Source: Leisingera sp. ANG-Vp (GTDB lineage Bacteria > Pseudomonadota > Alphaproteobacteria > Rhodobacterales > Rhodobacteraceae). Taken from it: 49,991 nt of DNA. A model generated the notes under the pieces. The model was not told the DNA's origin. It did no database searches and saw nothing but the letters and a program-made list of their open reading frames with translations. The number at the start of each line of letters is the position of its first letter. The stretch's first letter is position 1. Positions 16,944 to 25,649 of the stretch are shown here, piece after piece. The position numbers and the translations under genes were made by a program. The stretch covers positions 1 to 49,991 of the forward strand of contig NZ_JWLD01000051.1 of NCBI RefSeq assembly GCF_000813725.1, in the 5' to 3' direction.

Positions 16944-18508
16944 GCGGTGCCCCGCCGGATTGCCTTGCGCAGTATTCCGCGGACGCGGGCCAGCTCCGGC
17001 ACCTTCAGCACCGTTGCCACCGCGGCAAAGACAAGAGCGCCGCAAACAGCGGACAGAACCGCGACCGACAGCATTTCGAGCCGGCCGGCCAGCTCCCGGG
17101 CCGCTGCCGCTTGCACCATCCAGACCGCCGCCGCCGCCGCGGCAGAGGCCAGCGCCATGGCGGCAAAGGATCCCGCCTCGCGCAGCCGCACCGGGGCGCC
17201 GATGGCCTGCACTAGCCGAACATAGAGAACGATCAGCAGGGCAGACATCGCCGCCAGGGAGGCCAGCGGTACCGCCAGCACGCCAAGGACCGGCAGCAGC
17301 AGCCAATTCAATCCCACCCGCACCGCCAGAGACACCGCGATACCGGTGAAGATGATTTTCAGATGCGGCGCCCTGGGATCGGCAAACAGTGCGGATGCCA
17401 GCGTCCCCAGCAAGGCGTTCACCACTAATAGCGGCGCCAGCAGCGCAATAATGCTGGCAGTTTGCTCCACAGCCCAGGGCTCAAAGGCACCATGCCCCAG
17501 CAGCACCGAGACCGCCGGGCGGTTCAGCATGAACAGCACCACGGCGGCGGGCATCACAAACAGCAGCGTCGCCCGTACCGCATCCTGCACGCTCTTGCGG
17601 AAGGCTTCTTGGCGGCCGCGGGCCAGGTGGCTGGCAAATTCGGTGTAGTAGACAATGATCACGCTGCTGGTCACCACGCCCGGCGCCATGTTGGTCATGC
17701 GCTGGGCAAACTCCAGTGTAGCGACGCTGCCCGCACCGGTGAGCGAGGCCATAGCCATGTCGATCCAGCCGGCGCCAAACAGGTGAAACTGCGCCAGCAG
17801 CATGGCCCAGATCCGGCTGCGCGAATAGGGCAGCTGCTGGCCGCTGCTGTCCGGCTGCGGCGTCCACTCCTGTGCCAGAGCACGGCGGATGCAGACCGCA
17901 AAGAAACAGGCCATCGCCACGGTGCCTGCCGCAATCGCCAACGCCACCGCACCCAGCCCGAAGGCAAAGACCGGCACCAGCGCCAGCGCTGCCGCGGCGC
18001 AAGCCCGCGGCAGCAGCCGCGCAATCACCGGCAGCCGGAACAGCCGCAGCGCATTCAGCACTGCGCCGGACAGGGCAGTGGCCGCCGACAACGGCAGCAC
18101 CGCCAGCAGGATCCGCAGGTACACAGTGGCATTTGCATGCTGCTCTGCGCTGAAGCCGGGCGCCAGCAGTCGGGTCAGCGCCGGGGCAAAAACAAAAGCG
18201 GCGGCGCAGAGCACCGCCGCCGCCAGCAGAATCTGCCAGCTGCGTTTGCGCAAGTGCCTGGCCAGGACCTGCAGCCCTTCGGTTTCAGCCATCCGCACCA
18301 TAGGAGGCACCTGCAGAAACTGAAGCGTCCGCTCCAGCCCGGCTGCAATGTTTGAGACCACGCGGCGGGCCAGGAAGAATGCGTCCGAAGACGCCCCGGC
18401 ACCAAAAAGATTGGCAATTGCCAGCGCAATTGCCAGGCTTAGCGCCATCCCGATGGATTTCCAGAAAGTCACCGAAATAATGCTGCGCAGGGTTCCATTC
18501 TGTTTCAT
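16940..18508 (-). CDS. MurJ/Wzx-like lipid-linked oligosaccharide flippase
   Basis: A 522-residue membrane protein with about 14 predicted helices in the MurJ/MviN branch of the MOP superfamily. The opening SVTFWKSIGMALSLAIALAIANLFGAGASSDAFFLARR is split over two helices and matches MviN-type starts, as does the AFFLARRV element. In this locus it most likely turns the lipid-linked repeat unit to the periplasmic face (Wzx role); no other flippase is present. It heads a two-gene minus-strand unit with the aminotransferase, reading away from the main operon. Confidence 0.88.
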   Translation of the reverse strand: MKQNGTLRSIISVTFWKSIGMALSLAIALAIANLFGAGASSDAFFLARRVVSNIAAGLERTLQFLQVPPMVRMAETEGLQVLARHLRKRSWQILLAAAVLCAAAFVFAPALTRLLAPGFSAEQHANATVYLRILLAVLPLSAATALSGAVLNALRLFRLPVIARLLPRACAAAALALVPVFAFGLGAVALAIAAGTVAMACFFAVCIRRALAQEWTPQPDSSGQQLPYSRSRIWAMLLAQFHLFGAGWIDMAMASLTGAGSVATLEFAQRMTNMAPGVVTSSVIIVYYTEFASHLARGRQEAFRKSVQDAVRATLLFVMPAAVVLFMLNRPAVSVLLGHGAFEPWAVEQTASIIALLAPLLVVNALLGTLASALFADPRAPHLKIIFTGIAVSLAVRVGLNWLLLPVLGVLAVPLASLAAMSALLIVLYVRLVQAIGAPVRLREAGSFAAMALASAAAAAAVWMVQAAAARELAGRLEMLSVAVLSAVCGALVFAAVATVLKVPELARVRGILRKAIRRGTA

Positions 18509-18842
18509 GCGCTGCGCTTTCCGGCGTCCTCAAAAATCTGTTCCAACTATTCAGATTAGCGCCCTTCCCCGGGGCGGCCATTAAAATGCATCACTTTTTC
18601 GAAAGCTTGCTCCGGGCGCCATGCGCAAGAGAATGGAGGTTCTAATGTATTGCATTATTTCAGTGGCTTATGTGGTGGTAACTCCTTCGGCGTATGCCGC
18701 TTGGCCAATTGACACGAATCACCCTGTTCCGTTCCATCGTATGCGGGGGATGACGCAGCTGTTGCCGGGCTATTGTTGAAAGCGCGGTGAATTGGCTTGC
18801 GAAATGCATTCGTAAATACTGGGAATTGTATAGGGGGATACA
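18509..18842. promoter_or_regulatory. Divergent control region of the exopolysaccharide locus
   Basis: This 334-base gap separates the flippase unit (minus) from the main operon (plus) and is AT-richer than its flanks. It should contain both promoters. A near-palindrome around CGAAATGCATTCG and the -10-like TAAATA and TGTATA lie within 50 bases of the transferase ATG; no fully convincing sigma-70 pair is seen. A short ORF with a signal peptide lies inside it (18621-18779). Confidence 0.5.
18621..18779 (+). CDS. Possible short exported peptide
   Basis: Unrecognised. From the ATG at 18621 the frame gives 52 residues: a basic start MRKRMEVL, a hydrophobic stretch IISVAYVVV, a cleavage-like end TPSAYA-A, then a mature part of about 26 residues WPIDTNHP...LLPGYC ending in a single Cys. 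A second in-frame ATG at 18645 has an excellent GGAGG five bases before it and would give 44 residues without the basic start. So the signal-peptide logic favours the first start and the ribosome site favours the second. It precedes the initiating transferase gene by 63 bases and may be the first gene of the operon. It could also be chance in a leader region. Confidence 0.4.
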   Translation: MRKRMEVLMYCIISVAYVVVTPSAYAAWPIDTNHPVPFHRMRGMTQLLPGYC

Positions 18843-20090
18843 ATGAACCGGGCTTTTGTTCGCGGATCAGCCGGGGGGGCTGATGGCGCGAAATCTATAA
18901 ATGGCGAAAGATCTGTGCCGTCCAGGCCAGCCGTTTCAGCGGCCAGGCCGCTTGGGAGAGTGAACGAGGGACCGCAGGACAGGCTGCAGAGCCGCCCAAG
19001 AACCGGAGACTGGCCGGAAACAGCAAACAGGCTGGATGCCGGGCCGGACGCCGGGGCGTGCCGCGCCGAGGCAGCACCGCGCGGGCTGCTGAGCGGTGCC
19101 GAACTGCGCACTGGCTACGCTCCTGGAAACCCGCTTTTCGATGCCATTCTCAACCGCGGCCTGGCTCTTTTGCTGCTGCCGCTGGTCAGCCCGCTTATGC
19201 TGTTGATAATCATGCTGCAAAAGGTACTGGTGCGGGGGCCGGTGTTCTATGCCGGGCCGCGGCTCGGCAAGGACCGCAAGGTATTCAGCATCTTCAAGTT
19301 CCGCACTCTCAGCTTCAAGGCCGGCACCGTCACCCGAGACCGGACCCTGCCGCGCCGCTCGATGACGGAGACCCGCATCGGCATCTACCTGCGCCGCTCG
19401 CGGCTGGATGAACTGCCGCAGTTGTTCAACATCCTACGCGGTGACATGGTGTTCTTCGGGCCGCGTCCGATCCGCCCCGAAATCGAAGAGGTCTACCGCA
19501 AGGAGGCGCCCGGCTATGAGGAGCGCTTCCGCATCCGTCCCGGGCTGGTCGGGTTCGCCCAGGCGCTGATGACCCATGAGACCCCCAAAGCCCTGCGCGC
19601 CCGCTTCAACCGCATGTGCTGCCGCACCCCGATCCGTTACGGCGCTGCCTTCAGCTTTCTCGCCTACGTCGGCTTCTGCGTGCTGCGCAAATCTATCCGG
19701 CTTGCTGTCTCCGGCCTCACCGCCCAGTTCCGGCCGCTGGCCGAGCACAGGTGGCTGCGGGCCGGTTTCAACTGCCCGCCCGACAGCCGGGTCGAGCTTG
19801 ACGAGGGCAACAGCACCCACATCGGCGCCATCTGCGGCATTTCCGACGAAGTGCTGCAATTCATCTCGACCAGGCCCTTTCCACAAGGCGAGCATTTCGT
19901 GATGCTGACCCGCAAGCGCCGGTCCGGCCGGGTCTGCCGCCTCAAGGTGCGGGCCAGAATCGAACACAGTGAGCCGGTTGGCATCGGCAAAAGCGGCTTT
20001 GCCAACTTTGCCACTTATTCAACCACCTCTCTTGCCGCCCGGCATTTTGTCGAGAGGTATTTGCTTCAGTCTTCGGTGATTTCCTCATGA
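18843..20090 (+). CDS. ExoY/WcaJ-type phosphoglycosyl transferase with a C-terminal extension
   Basis: A 415-residue membrane enzyme predicted to move a sugar-1-phosphate onto undecaprenyl phosphate and so start the repeat unit. Residues 1-85 are disordered. One re-entrant/membrane helix follows (105-127), then the catalytic core with GPVFYAGPRLGKD, FKFRTL, the RLDELPQ Asp189-Glu190 pair, GDMVFFGPRP and RPGLVGFAQ. Residues about 300-405 form an extra domain not found in typical ExoY (about 225 residues); its predicted strands and spacing resemble a degenerate PilZ-like barrel, but the RxxxR and DxSxxG motifs that bind c-di-GMP are not clear. TAGGGGG precedes the ATG. It heads the long plus-strand operon. 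Confidence 0.9.
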   Translation: MNRAFVRGSAGGADGAKSINGERSVPSRPAVSAARPLGRVNEGPQDRLQSRPRTGDWPETANRLDAGPDAGACRAEAAPRGLLSGAELRTGYAPGNPLFDAILNRGLALLLLPLVSPLMLLIIMLQKVLVRGPVFYAGPRLGKDRKVFSIFKFRTLSFKAGTVTRDRTLPRRSMTETRIGIYLRRSRLDELPQLFNILRGDMVFFGPRPIRPEIEEVYRKEAPGYEERFRIRPGLVGFAQALMTHETPKALRARFNRMCCRTPIRYGAAFSFLAYVGFCVLRKSIRLAVSGLTAQFRPLAEHRWLRAGFNCPPDSRVELDEGNSTHIGAICGISDEVLQFISTRPFPQGEHFVMLTRKRRSGRVCRLKVRARIEHSEPVGIGKSGFANFATYSTTSLAARHFVERYLLQSSVISS

Positions 20091-20094
20091 CTTG

Positions 20095-20127
20095 GCACGG
20101 GCGGCAGCGGGGGGCAGCCGCCCGTGC
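20095..20127 (+). repeat. Stable intercistronic hairpin after the initiating transferase gene
   Basis: Perfect 11-base stem GCACGGGCGGC/GCCGCCCGTGC with an 11-base loop, beginning four bases past the transferase stop. No U tract follows, so it looks more like an mRNA processing, stability or pausing element than a full terminator; it sits in a 112-base gap inside an otherwise tight operon. Confidence 0.55.
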
Positions 20128-20202
20128 TGGAGCCAAAGGGCGCTGGACAGGGCATCCAGCCTCGCCAGTCCGGCAATGCCGCACTCTGGGGGGGACGCAG
20201 CC

Positions 20203-21651
20203 ATGACCGCGCATTACCGGCAGTTGCTGCTGTATTACCGGGGGCTGATCCTGGTGGCCTTTCTGGCTCTGGTCGGCGGCACCGCAGCGCTCAGCACTCT
20301 TTTCCTCTATGTGGCGCCGCTCTACACCAGCTCTGCCAAGGTCTCGCTGCTGCCGACCCAGACCGAACTGGCCTATAGCCAGACCTTTGTGCGCTCCACG
20401 ACCATCAACCCGGCCAATCTGCTGACCCAGACCCACGTCGAATACCTGCTCAGCCGCGAGATCGCCGCCAAGACCGTGGACCGGCTGACGCGCGAACTGC
20501 AGCCCAGCCAGCCGCCGGCTGCAGCTGAGATCGTGGAAACAGAGAAGGCACCGGGCCTGAAGCAGCAGGTTGCCCAGCGGTTCACCAGCTTCCGCCGCAA
20601 TTTCCGCCGCATCTACAACACGCTGAACTCGGGCAAGCACGTGGTGCAGGACCCGCTGACCGATGCGGTGCTGACGCTGCAGGACGCCATCGGGGTCGAG
20701 ATGGTCGAAGGCACTTACATCATGCAGATCAAGGTGACCTGGGATAAGCCGGAGATCGCCGCGCTGGCCGCCAATCTGCTGGCCGAGGAATATGTGGCGC
20801 ATCTGCGGGCCCAGGCCGACGCAGCCTCGCGCCAGCTGGAGGCCGCCTTGCGCCAGGAGATTGCCAAGGGCGATAGCAATTTCACCGAACTGGAGGATCA
20901 GATCAACGCACTGCGGCTGGCCCGCGCCAACAATTTTTCGATGATGCGGGTGATCGATCCGGCGGTAGAGCCAGTCTATCCCAGTTTTCCAAAGGTGATT
21001 GTTTTCACTGTGTTTTCCATCGTCGGATGGGTGATGGTCTCGGCTTTTCTTGTGATCAGCGCCGACACTTTCTCCAGCACCATCAAAACCGAAAGCGACC
21101 TGCAGCGCCTGTTTGGCCCGCGTGCCCTGGGCACTCTGCCGCTGAGGCGGCCGAAACGTGCCAAGCTGGCCGAGCTGGCCAAAATGATGAATTTGCAGTG
21201 CAACGCCATGCCCTGCCAAGGCGCCGTAACCGCGCTGGGCAGCGATGAGGAATGCCGCCGCCTGACCGCAGTGATCGAGGTTGCTCTGCGCCGCCTCAAA
21301 GGCTGGCAGAAGCTCAAGGTGAGGCGCCTTGAGGACAGTGAAACCGCGGTGCAAGGCCAGGCGGGCGGCGCTGCTTTGCAGGCGGTGCCCGGCGGCCGCG
21401 GCAGCCAGCCGGTGATCCAGCTTGGCCGCCCGCTGGGCGGGCGGGCCGGCGCTGCGCCGACCAATGGCGTCAAGGTGACCGACCTTGGCGGCGGCGCCGA
21501 AAGCTTCTCAATGAGCAAAGCCTGCGGTTTCAACTGGGTGGTGATCGGCATCCGCCCCGGCGGCGCCACTGAGGAGGCGTTGCAGGGTACGGCCGCGCGG
21601 CTGCGCGAGCAAGGGGTGGCGAATATCTTTGGCGTGTTTTTGAAAGGCTGA
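20203..21651 (+). CDS. Polysaccharide co-polymerase (Wzz type) with a kinase-like remnant
   Basis: A 482-residue inner-membrane protein expected to set polymer length. Helix 1 is at about 14-36 and helix 2 at about 263-286 (the FPKVIVFTVFSIVGWVMVSAFL region), enclosing a periplasmic domain with helical stretches; a PxxP-like EPVYPSFPK lies before helix 2. The cytoplasmic C part (about 300-482) ends CGFNWVVIGIRPGGATEEAL...GVANIFGVFLKG, which resembles the end of a Wzc/ExoP BY-kinase domain, but no Walker A motif and no tyrosine cluster are present. The start at 20203 follows a G-rich ribosome site (GGGGGGGAC); an open frame further upstream is hydrophilic and unlike the family. The next gene begins 17 bases after its stop. 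Confidence 0.85.
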   Translation: MTAHYRQLLLYYRGLILVAFLALVGGTAALSTLFLYVAPLYTSSAKVSLLPTQTELAYSQTFVRSTTINPANLLTQTHVEYLLSREIAAKTVDRLTRELQPSQPPAAAEIVETEKAPGLKQQVAQRFTSFRRNFRRIYNTLNSGKHVVQDPLTDAVLTLQDAIGVEMVEGTYIMQIKVTWDKPEIAALAANLLAEEYVAHLRAQADAASRQLEAALRQEIAKGDSNFTELEDQINALRLARANNFSMMRVIDPAVEPVYPSFPKVIVFTVFSIVGWVMVSAFLVISADTFSSTIKTESDLQRLFGPRALGTLPLRRPKRAKLAELAKMMNLQCNAMPCQGAVTALGSDEECRRLTAVIEVALRRLKGWQKLKVRRLEDSETAVQGQAGGAALQAVPGGRGSQPVIQLGRPLGGRAGAAPTNGVKVTDLGGGAESFSMSKACGFNWVVIGIRPGGATEEALQGTAARLREQGVANIFGVFLKG

Positions 21652-21668
21652 CAGGAGGTTACCTGGGT

Positions 21669-22985
21669 GTGCGGGGGCATAAGACATCCCTAACCAGCTG
21701 CCGCGCGGCGGCGCGCAGAGGATACAGCAGCGGCCCTGGCCGGACTGGCCGCAAGGCTGAACGGCGCCGGGCGCTTTTGATCTGGGCCTGTGGGGTTGCC
21801 GCGATCCTGCTGTTCTGGCTGGCTGTCCCAGCGGGGGCATGGCCGCGCTGGAGCGTCCTGCCGGCGCTGGCGGGCTGGCTGTGGATCGCCGATGGCTGGA
21901 TGCGGCGGCCGGGCGGGGTGCCCTGCCTCACCTGGCACAGCGTCAGCGCGGACGCGTCCTGGCTGCCCTGGGCATCCGAGACTTCTGTGCGGCCGGAAAC
22001 CCTGGACCGCCAGCTGGCGCTGTTGCGGCAGATGGGCTGCACGGCGATGGACAGCGCCACCTTCATCCGCCGCCGCAGGGCCGGCGATCCGGTGCCCGCG
22101 GGGACAGTGCTTTTGCACTTCGATGACGGGTATCTCGACAATTGGGTTGCGGCGGCGCCGATCCTGCGCCGCCATGGCATGTGCGCGACCCTGTTTGTTT
22201 CGCTGGAATTCGCCGCCCCGGAGCGCCCTGCGCCGCAAAGCCTGGACGACACTCCATGGCCGTCCCGCTGGGATGGGTATCTCAGCTGGGGGGAGATCCG
22301 GGCACTGGACCAGCCCGGGCCGGACAAGGTGTTTGATGTGCAGCCGCATGGGATCAACCACATCCGGGTTCCGGTCGGCCCGCACGCGGTTGGCCGGCTT
22401 ACACGGGGCAATTGGAAACGCCATGCCTGGATGCAATGGGCCGCCATGCGCGGCAGCAAGCACGACTGGTACAGGGCCGAAAAACCGCCTGCTGTTCCCG
22501 CGGGGACTGCAATCCCGGAAAGCGACGCGGCGCTGGCCGCTCCGGCCTTCACCGGGGGGCGGTTTGAGAGCGAGGCGGAATATGCAGCCCGTGTCGGCGC
22601 CGAACTGGCCCGCTGCCGCACCGAGTTCAAGGCCCGCCTGGGCAAGGTGCCTGACCTGTTCTGCTGGCCGCAGAACCGGACCTCGGGCCTGGCTCGCCGC
22701 ATTGCTGCGGAAGAGGGCTACTTGGCCTCCACCGCAGGCAATGGCAGCAACCGCGAGGGTGAGGACCCGGCAGTGATCAGCCGGGTGCACGCGGGGGAAA
22801 ACGCAGCAGGGTTTCGCAGCGCGCGGCTTGATGCCTGGCACTTCCGTGCCACCGTGCGCTGCTTTCAGGGCAACCACTACTGGTACCTGCTGATCCTGGC
22901 CGCGAGCCTGAGCAAAGCGTTGCACAAGCGACTGAACCTGCGCCCTCAGCGCAGGCAGCAGCGCCGGGGGGCGCGGACGGCATGA
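21669..22985 (+). CDS. Membrane-anchored polysaccharide deacetylase
   Basis: A 438-residue protein with a NodB-type deacetylase domain. It starts with GTG, supported by AGGAGG at a good distance; no ATG alternative fits. Hydrophobic segments at about 36-55 and 62-78 anchor it. The catalytic part has HFDDGYLDNW (Asp152-Asp153), the metal-binding HGINH (His227 and His231) and a CWPQNRTSG motif. It should remove acetyl groups from an N- or O-acetylated sugar of the polymer or of its lipid-linked unit. The C-terminal 25 residues are strongly basic. Its stop overlaps the next start by 4 bases (ATGA). Confidence 0.85.
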   Translation: MRGHKTSLTSCRAAARRGYSSGPGRTGRKAERRRALLIWACGVAAILLFWLAVPAGAWPRWSVLPALAGWLWIADGWMRRPGGVPCLTWHSVSADASWLPWASETSVRPETLDRQLALLRQMGCTAMDSATFIRRRRAGDPVPAGTVLLHFDDGYLDNWVAAAPILRRHGMCATLFVSLEFAAPERPAPQSLDDTPWPSRWDGYLSWGEIRALDQPGPDKVFDVQPHGINHIRVPVGPHAVGRLTRGNWKRHAWMQWAAMRGSKHDWYRAEKPPAVPAGTAIPESDAALAAPAFTGGRFESEAEYAARVGAELARCRTEFKARLGKVPDLFCWPQNRTSGLARRIAAEEGYLASTAGNGSNREGEDPAVISRVHAGENAAGFRSARLDAWHFRATVRCFQGNHYWYLLILAASLSKALHKRLNLRPQRRQQRRGARTA

Positions 22986-24424
22986 TCTGGCGGCTGACCG
23001 GATACCTGCTGCTGACCGGCATCCTCGGCTTTCTGGCACTGCTGCTGATCGCCTTTTCGCTGGCCTCGCCGAAAATGGGTGCCGCGCTGGTGCCGGGCCT
23101 TGCCGTGGGCGGGCTGGTCACCCTTAATCCCTTTGCAGCACTGACACTGCTGGTCACCTTTGCGCATCTCGATGCACTTGCCAGCATCCTCTCGAAGGCG
23201 CTGCCGCTTTCGGCTTTCAAGCTGCTGACCGTTGCCGCGCTGGGCGGGCTGCTGCTGAAAGGCTACCGCAAGCCGCGGCACTTGCGGCTGGGCCCTCGCA
23301 GCCGCACAAAGTCACTAGTGATGCTGTTCCTGCTCTGGCTGGGGATTTCCTTCCTCACCTGCGAATACCCCAGTGCAGGCAAAGACCATGTTATCGGGTT
23401 CGCCAGCGTGATTGTGCTGTTCTTCCTGATCGTTGCGATGGCCGACACGCCGCGCCGCCTGCGCTGCTTGGTCTGGATCCTGGTTGGCACCGGGCTGGTT
23501 TCGGGTCTGTTTGTGCTGGCCGAAAGCTTCCTGGGGGTGCGGCTGGTCGCCACCGAGGCGGCCGCAACCACTGCCCAGTTCGAAGGAAAGGCCCGCAGTG
23601 CCGGCGCTTCCAATTACAATCCGACAACGGCGGCGCATATGCTGCTGTGCACCGTCGTAATTGCTGCGGTTTTGTTTTTTGAACACAAGCCTTTGCGCTG
23701 GTTCAGCGGCGCTGTGGTATTGATCGGGACTGCCGGTCTGGTGCTGACGCTGGCGCGCTCGGCAGCGATTGCGCTGGCGCTGATCGCAGTGGTCTACATG
23801 TGGCGGAACCGGGGGCACCGGATGTTCCCGCTGCTGCTGTTTGCAATGGCCGCCGCCGCCGCCGCCGCGATGCCCTTTGTGCCCGAAGTCTATTGGGAAC
23901 GGATGGGCACGATTTTCGAACAGGGCTCGGACCGGACCCTGCTGCGGCGGTTTTCCTACAATCTGATCGGCCTGCAGCTGTTGTGGGAGAACCCGGTATT
24001 CGGCGTCGGCCCCGGCAATTATCCGCAATTCTACGCGGGCGACGAATTCCGCTGGTATCCCGGGCGCGAACCGGCACCGCGGCAGCTGCACAACAGCTAC
24101 CTGGAAGTCGCAGCCGAGCTGGGGCTGATCGGCCTGGCGCTCTTCCTTGGCGTGATGCTCAGCGCCATGAAAGCCGCACTGCAGACCGCGCGGGCCGGGA
24201 TCCCTGGACTGTCGGTCTTTGCCAAGGCACTGGCCTATGGCTTTGCCGCTTTTTTGATCGCGTCGCTGTTCATGCCCAACGAGGACACTAAATTTATGTG
24301 GATCCTGCCCGCGCTGTGCGTGGCGGCACGGCATCTCAGCCTTGGGGAAGGCTCCGGCAGCGGAACAGCAGACAACGGCCCATCAAGGAGGGGCCAGGCG
24401 GGCAGCGGAGATGGGGGACTCTGA
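22982..24424 (+). CDS. O-antigen ligase / Wzy-like polymerase
   Basis: A 480-residue protein with about 11-12 membrane helices and one large periplasmic loop late in the chain, the hallmark of the WaaL/Wzy group. The loop contains NPVFGVGPGNYPQFYAG and RQLHNSYLEVAAELGLIG, the conserved H-N-x-Y-L-E box of the family, and an Arg-rich TLARSAAIALA helix. In an exopolysaccharide locus without another polymerase it most likely joins repeat units in the periplasm. The last 30 residues are hydrophilic and Gly/Ser-rich. Translation is coupled to the deacetylase gene in front and the glycosyltransferase start is one base past its stop. Confidence 0.85.
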   Translation: MIWRLTGYLLLTGILGFLALLLIAFSLASPKMGAALVPGLAVGGLVTLNPFAALTLLVTFAHLDALASILSKALPLSAFKLLTVAALGGLLLKGYRKPRHLRLGPRSRTKSLVMLFLLWLGISFLTCEYPSAGKDHVIGFASVIVLFFLIVAMADTPRRLRCLVWILVGTGLVSGLFVLAESFLGVRLVATEAAATTAQFEGKARSAGASNYNPTTAAHMLLCTVVIAAVLFFEHKPLRWFSGAVVLIGTAGLVLTLARSAAIALALIAVVYMWRNRGHRMFPLLLFAMAAAAAAAMPFVPEVYWERMGTIFEQGSDRTLLRRFSYNLIGLQLLWENPVFGVGPGNYPQFYAGDEFRWYPGREPAPRQLHNSYLEVAAELGLIGLALFLGVMLSAMKAALQTARAGIPGLSVFAKALAYGFAAFLIASLFMPNEDTKFMWILPALCVAARHLSLGEGSGSGTADNGPSRRGQAGSGDGGL

Positions 24425-24425
24425 C

Positions 24426-25649
24426 ATGCGGCTGGCGGTGATCGTCACGGAATATCCGAAATTCACCGAAACCTTCATCCTGCGCGATGTGATGAAGTTC
24501 ATCGAGTTCGGCGCCGAGGTGCGGCTGTACCATCTGGCGCCGTTCAACACGTCGGAAGTGCTGCATGATTTTGCCAAGCCAACTAGGGCCATCGCGAGGC
24601 ATGTCGGGCTGGTAAGCCCCCGCACCCTGGCCAGCTTTGGGTCGCGGCTGGGCAGCATGGCCGGACCGCTGGCTCTGATCGGGGCGCAGCAGGGCGGCAA
24701 ACCGGTGCTGGCGGGAAAATCCGCCGTGGTGTCGGTTGCAGCCAGCGCTATCGCCCGCGAACTGACGGAGTGGGGCGCCGACCATGTGCACGCAGAGTTT
24801 GCAGGCCACCCGGCCACCGCCGCCTGGGTGATCCACCGGCTGACCGGCATCCCCTATTCTGTGAGCTGCCGGGCGCATGACATTTTCCGCACCCAGCGCC
24901 TGCTGGCCGAAAAGCTGGGCGAGGCGTCTTTCGTGCGCACCATCAGCAACTACGGGCGCGACTTCCTGGCCAGCCATGTGCGCGGCCTGCGGGGCGAAGA
25001 AATCCAGGTGATCCACTCCAGCGTTGATGTGAAAGCCATTCCGCAGCTGGGGCCGCCGCCGCAGAAAGGGCCGTTCCATGTGGTCTATGTGGGCTCGCTG
25101 CAGGTGCGCAAAGGCGTAGACCTGCTGCTGCGGGCGCTGGCGGCGCTGGAAATCCCGGAGTGGCGCTGCTCGCTGGCAGGCGACGGGCCCGAGCGCGAAG
25201 CGCTGGAAGGCCTGGCAGCAGATCTGGGCCTGGGCGGCCGGGTGTCTTTTCTGGGCAAGCAGGATTTTGCAGCGGTCAGCAAGCTTTTTGAAAGCGCCAA
25301 TGTGATTGCGGCGCCGTCGGTGATCGGACCCTCAGGGCGCACCGAGGGCATCCCGAATGTGGCGATCGAGGGGCTGGCTTTCCAGCGGCCGGTGATCTCG
25401 ACCAATGTGTCCGGCATTCCCGAACTGATCCGCCCCGGCCAGACCGGCTTTTTGATCGAGCCGGGCTCGGTGCCTGAGCTGCTTTATGCGCTGGAGGCCG
25501 TGCATGCCGATCCGGGCGGCGCCTATGCGATTGCCAGGCAGGGGCGGGCGCTGGTGGAAGAGGAATTTTCGCTGGCGGTCAATGCGCAGCGTCAGTTCAA
25601 TCTGTTCCGTGCCCATTCTGCGGCGGCGATGGGGAGGGCGGCGGAATGA
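24426..25649 (+). CDS. Glycosyltransferase family 4
   Basis: A 407-residue GT-B enzyme. It opens MRLAVIVTEYPKFTETFI, the ExoL/WcaL-type start, and has the acceptor-side HAEFAGHPATAAWV and SCRAHDIF elements. The donor domain carries YVGSLQVRKGVDLLLRAL and TEGIPNVAIEGLAFQRPV with the EX7E glutamates. It should add a sugar during repeat-unit assembly at the inner membrane. GGGGGA precedes the ATG, and this start follows the previous stop by one base; an ATG 15 bases earlier is possible. Its TGA overlaps the next ATG (ATGA). Confidence 0.9.
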   Translation: MRLAVIVTEYPKFTETFILRDVMKFIEFGAEVRLYHLAPFNTSEVLHDFAKPTRAIARHVGLVSPRTLASFGSRLGSMAGPLALIGAQQGGKPVLAGKSAVVSVAASAIARELTEWGADHVHAEFAGHPATAAWVIHRLTGIPYSVSCRAHDIFRTQRLLAEKLGEASFVRTISNYGRDFLASHVRGLRGEEIQVIHSSVDVKAIPQLGPPPQKGPFHVVYVGSLQVRKGVDLLLRALAALEIPEWRCSLAGDGPEREALEGLAADLGLGGRVSFLGKQDFAAVSKLFESANVIAAPSVIGPSGRTEGIPNVAIEGLAFQRPVISTNVSGIPELIRPGQTGFLIEPGSVPELLYALEAVHADPGGAYAIARQGRALVEEEFSLAVNAQRQFNLFRAHSAAAMGRAAE

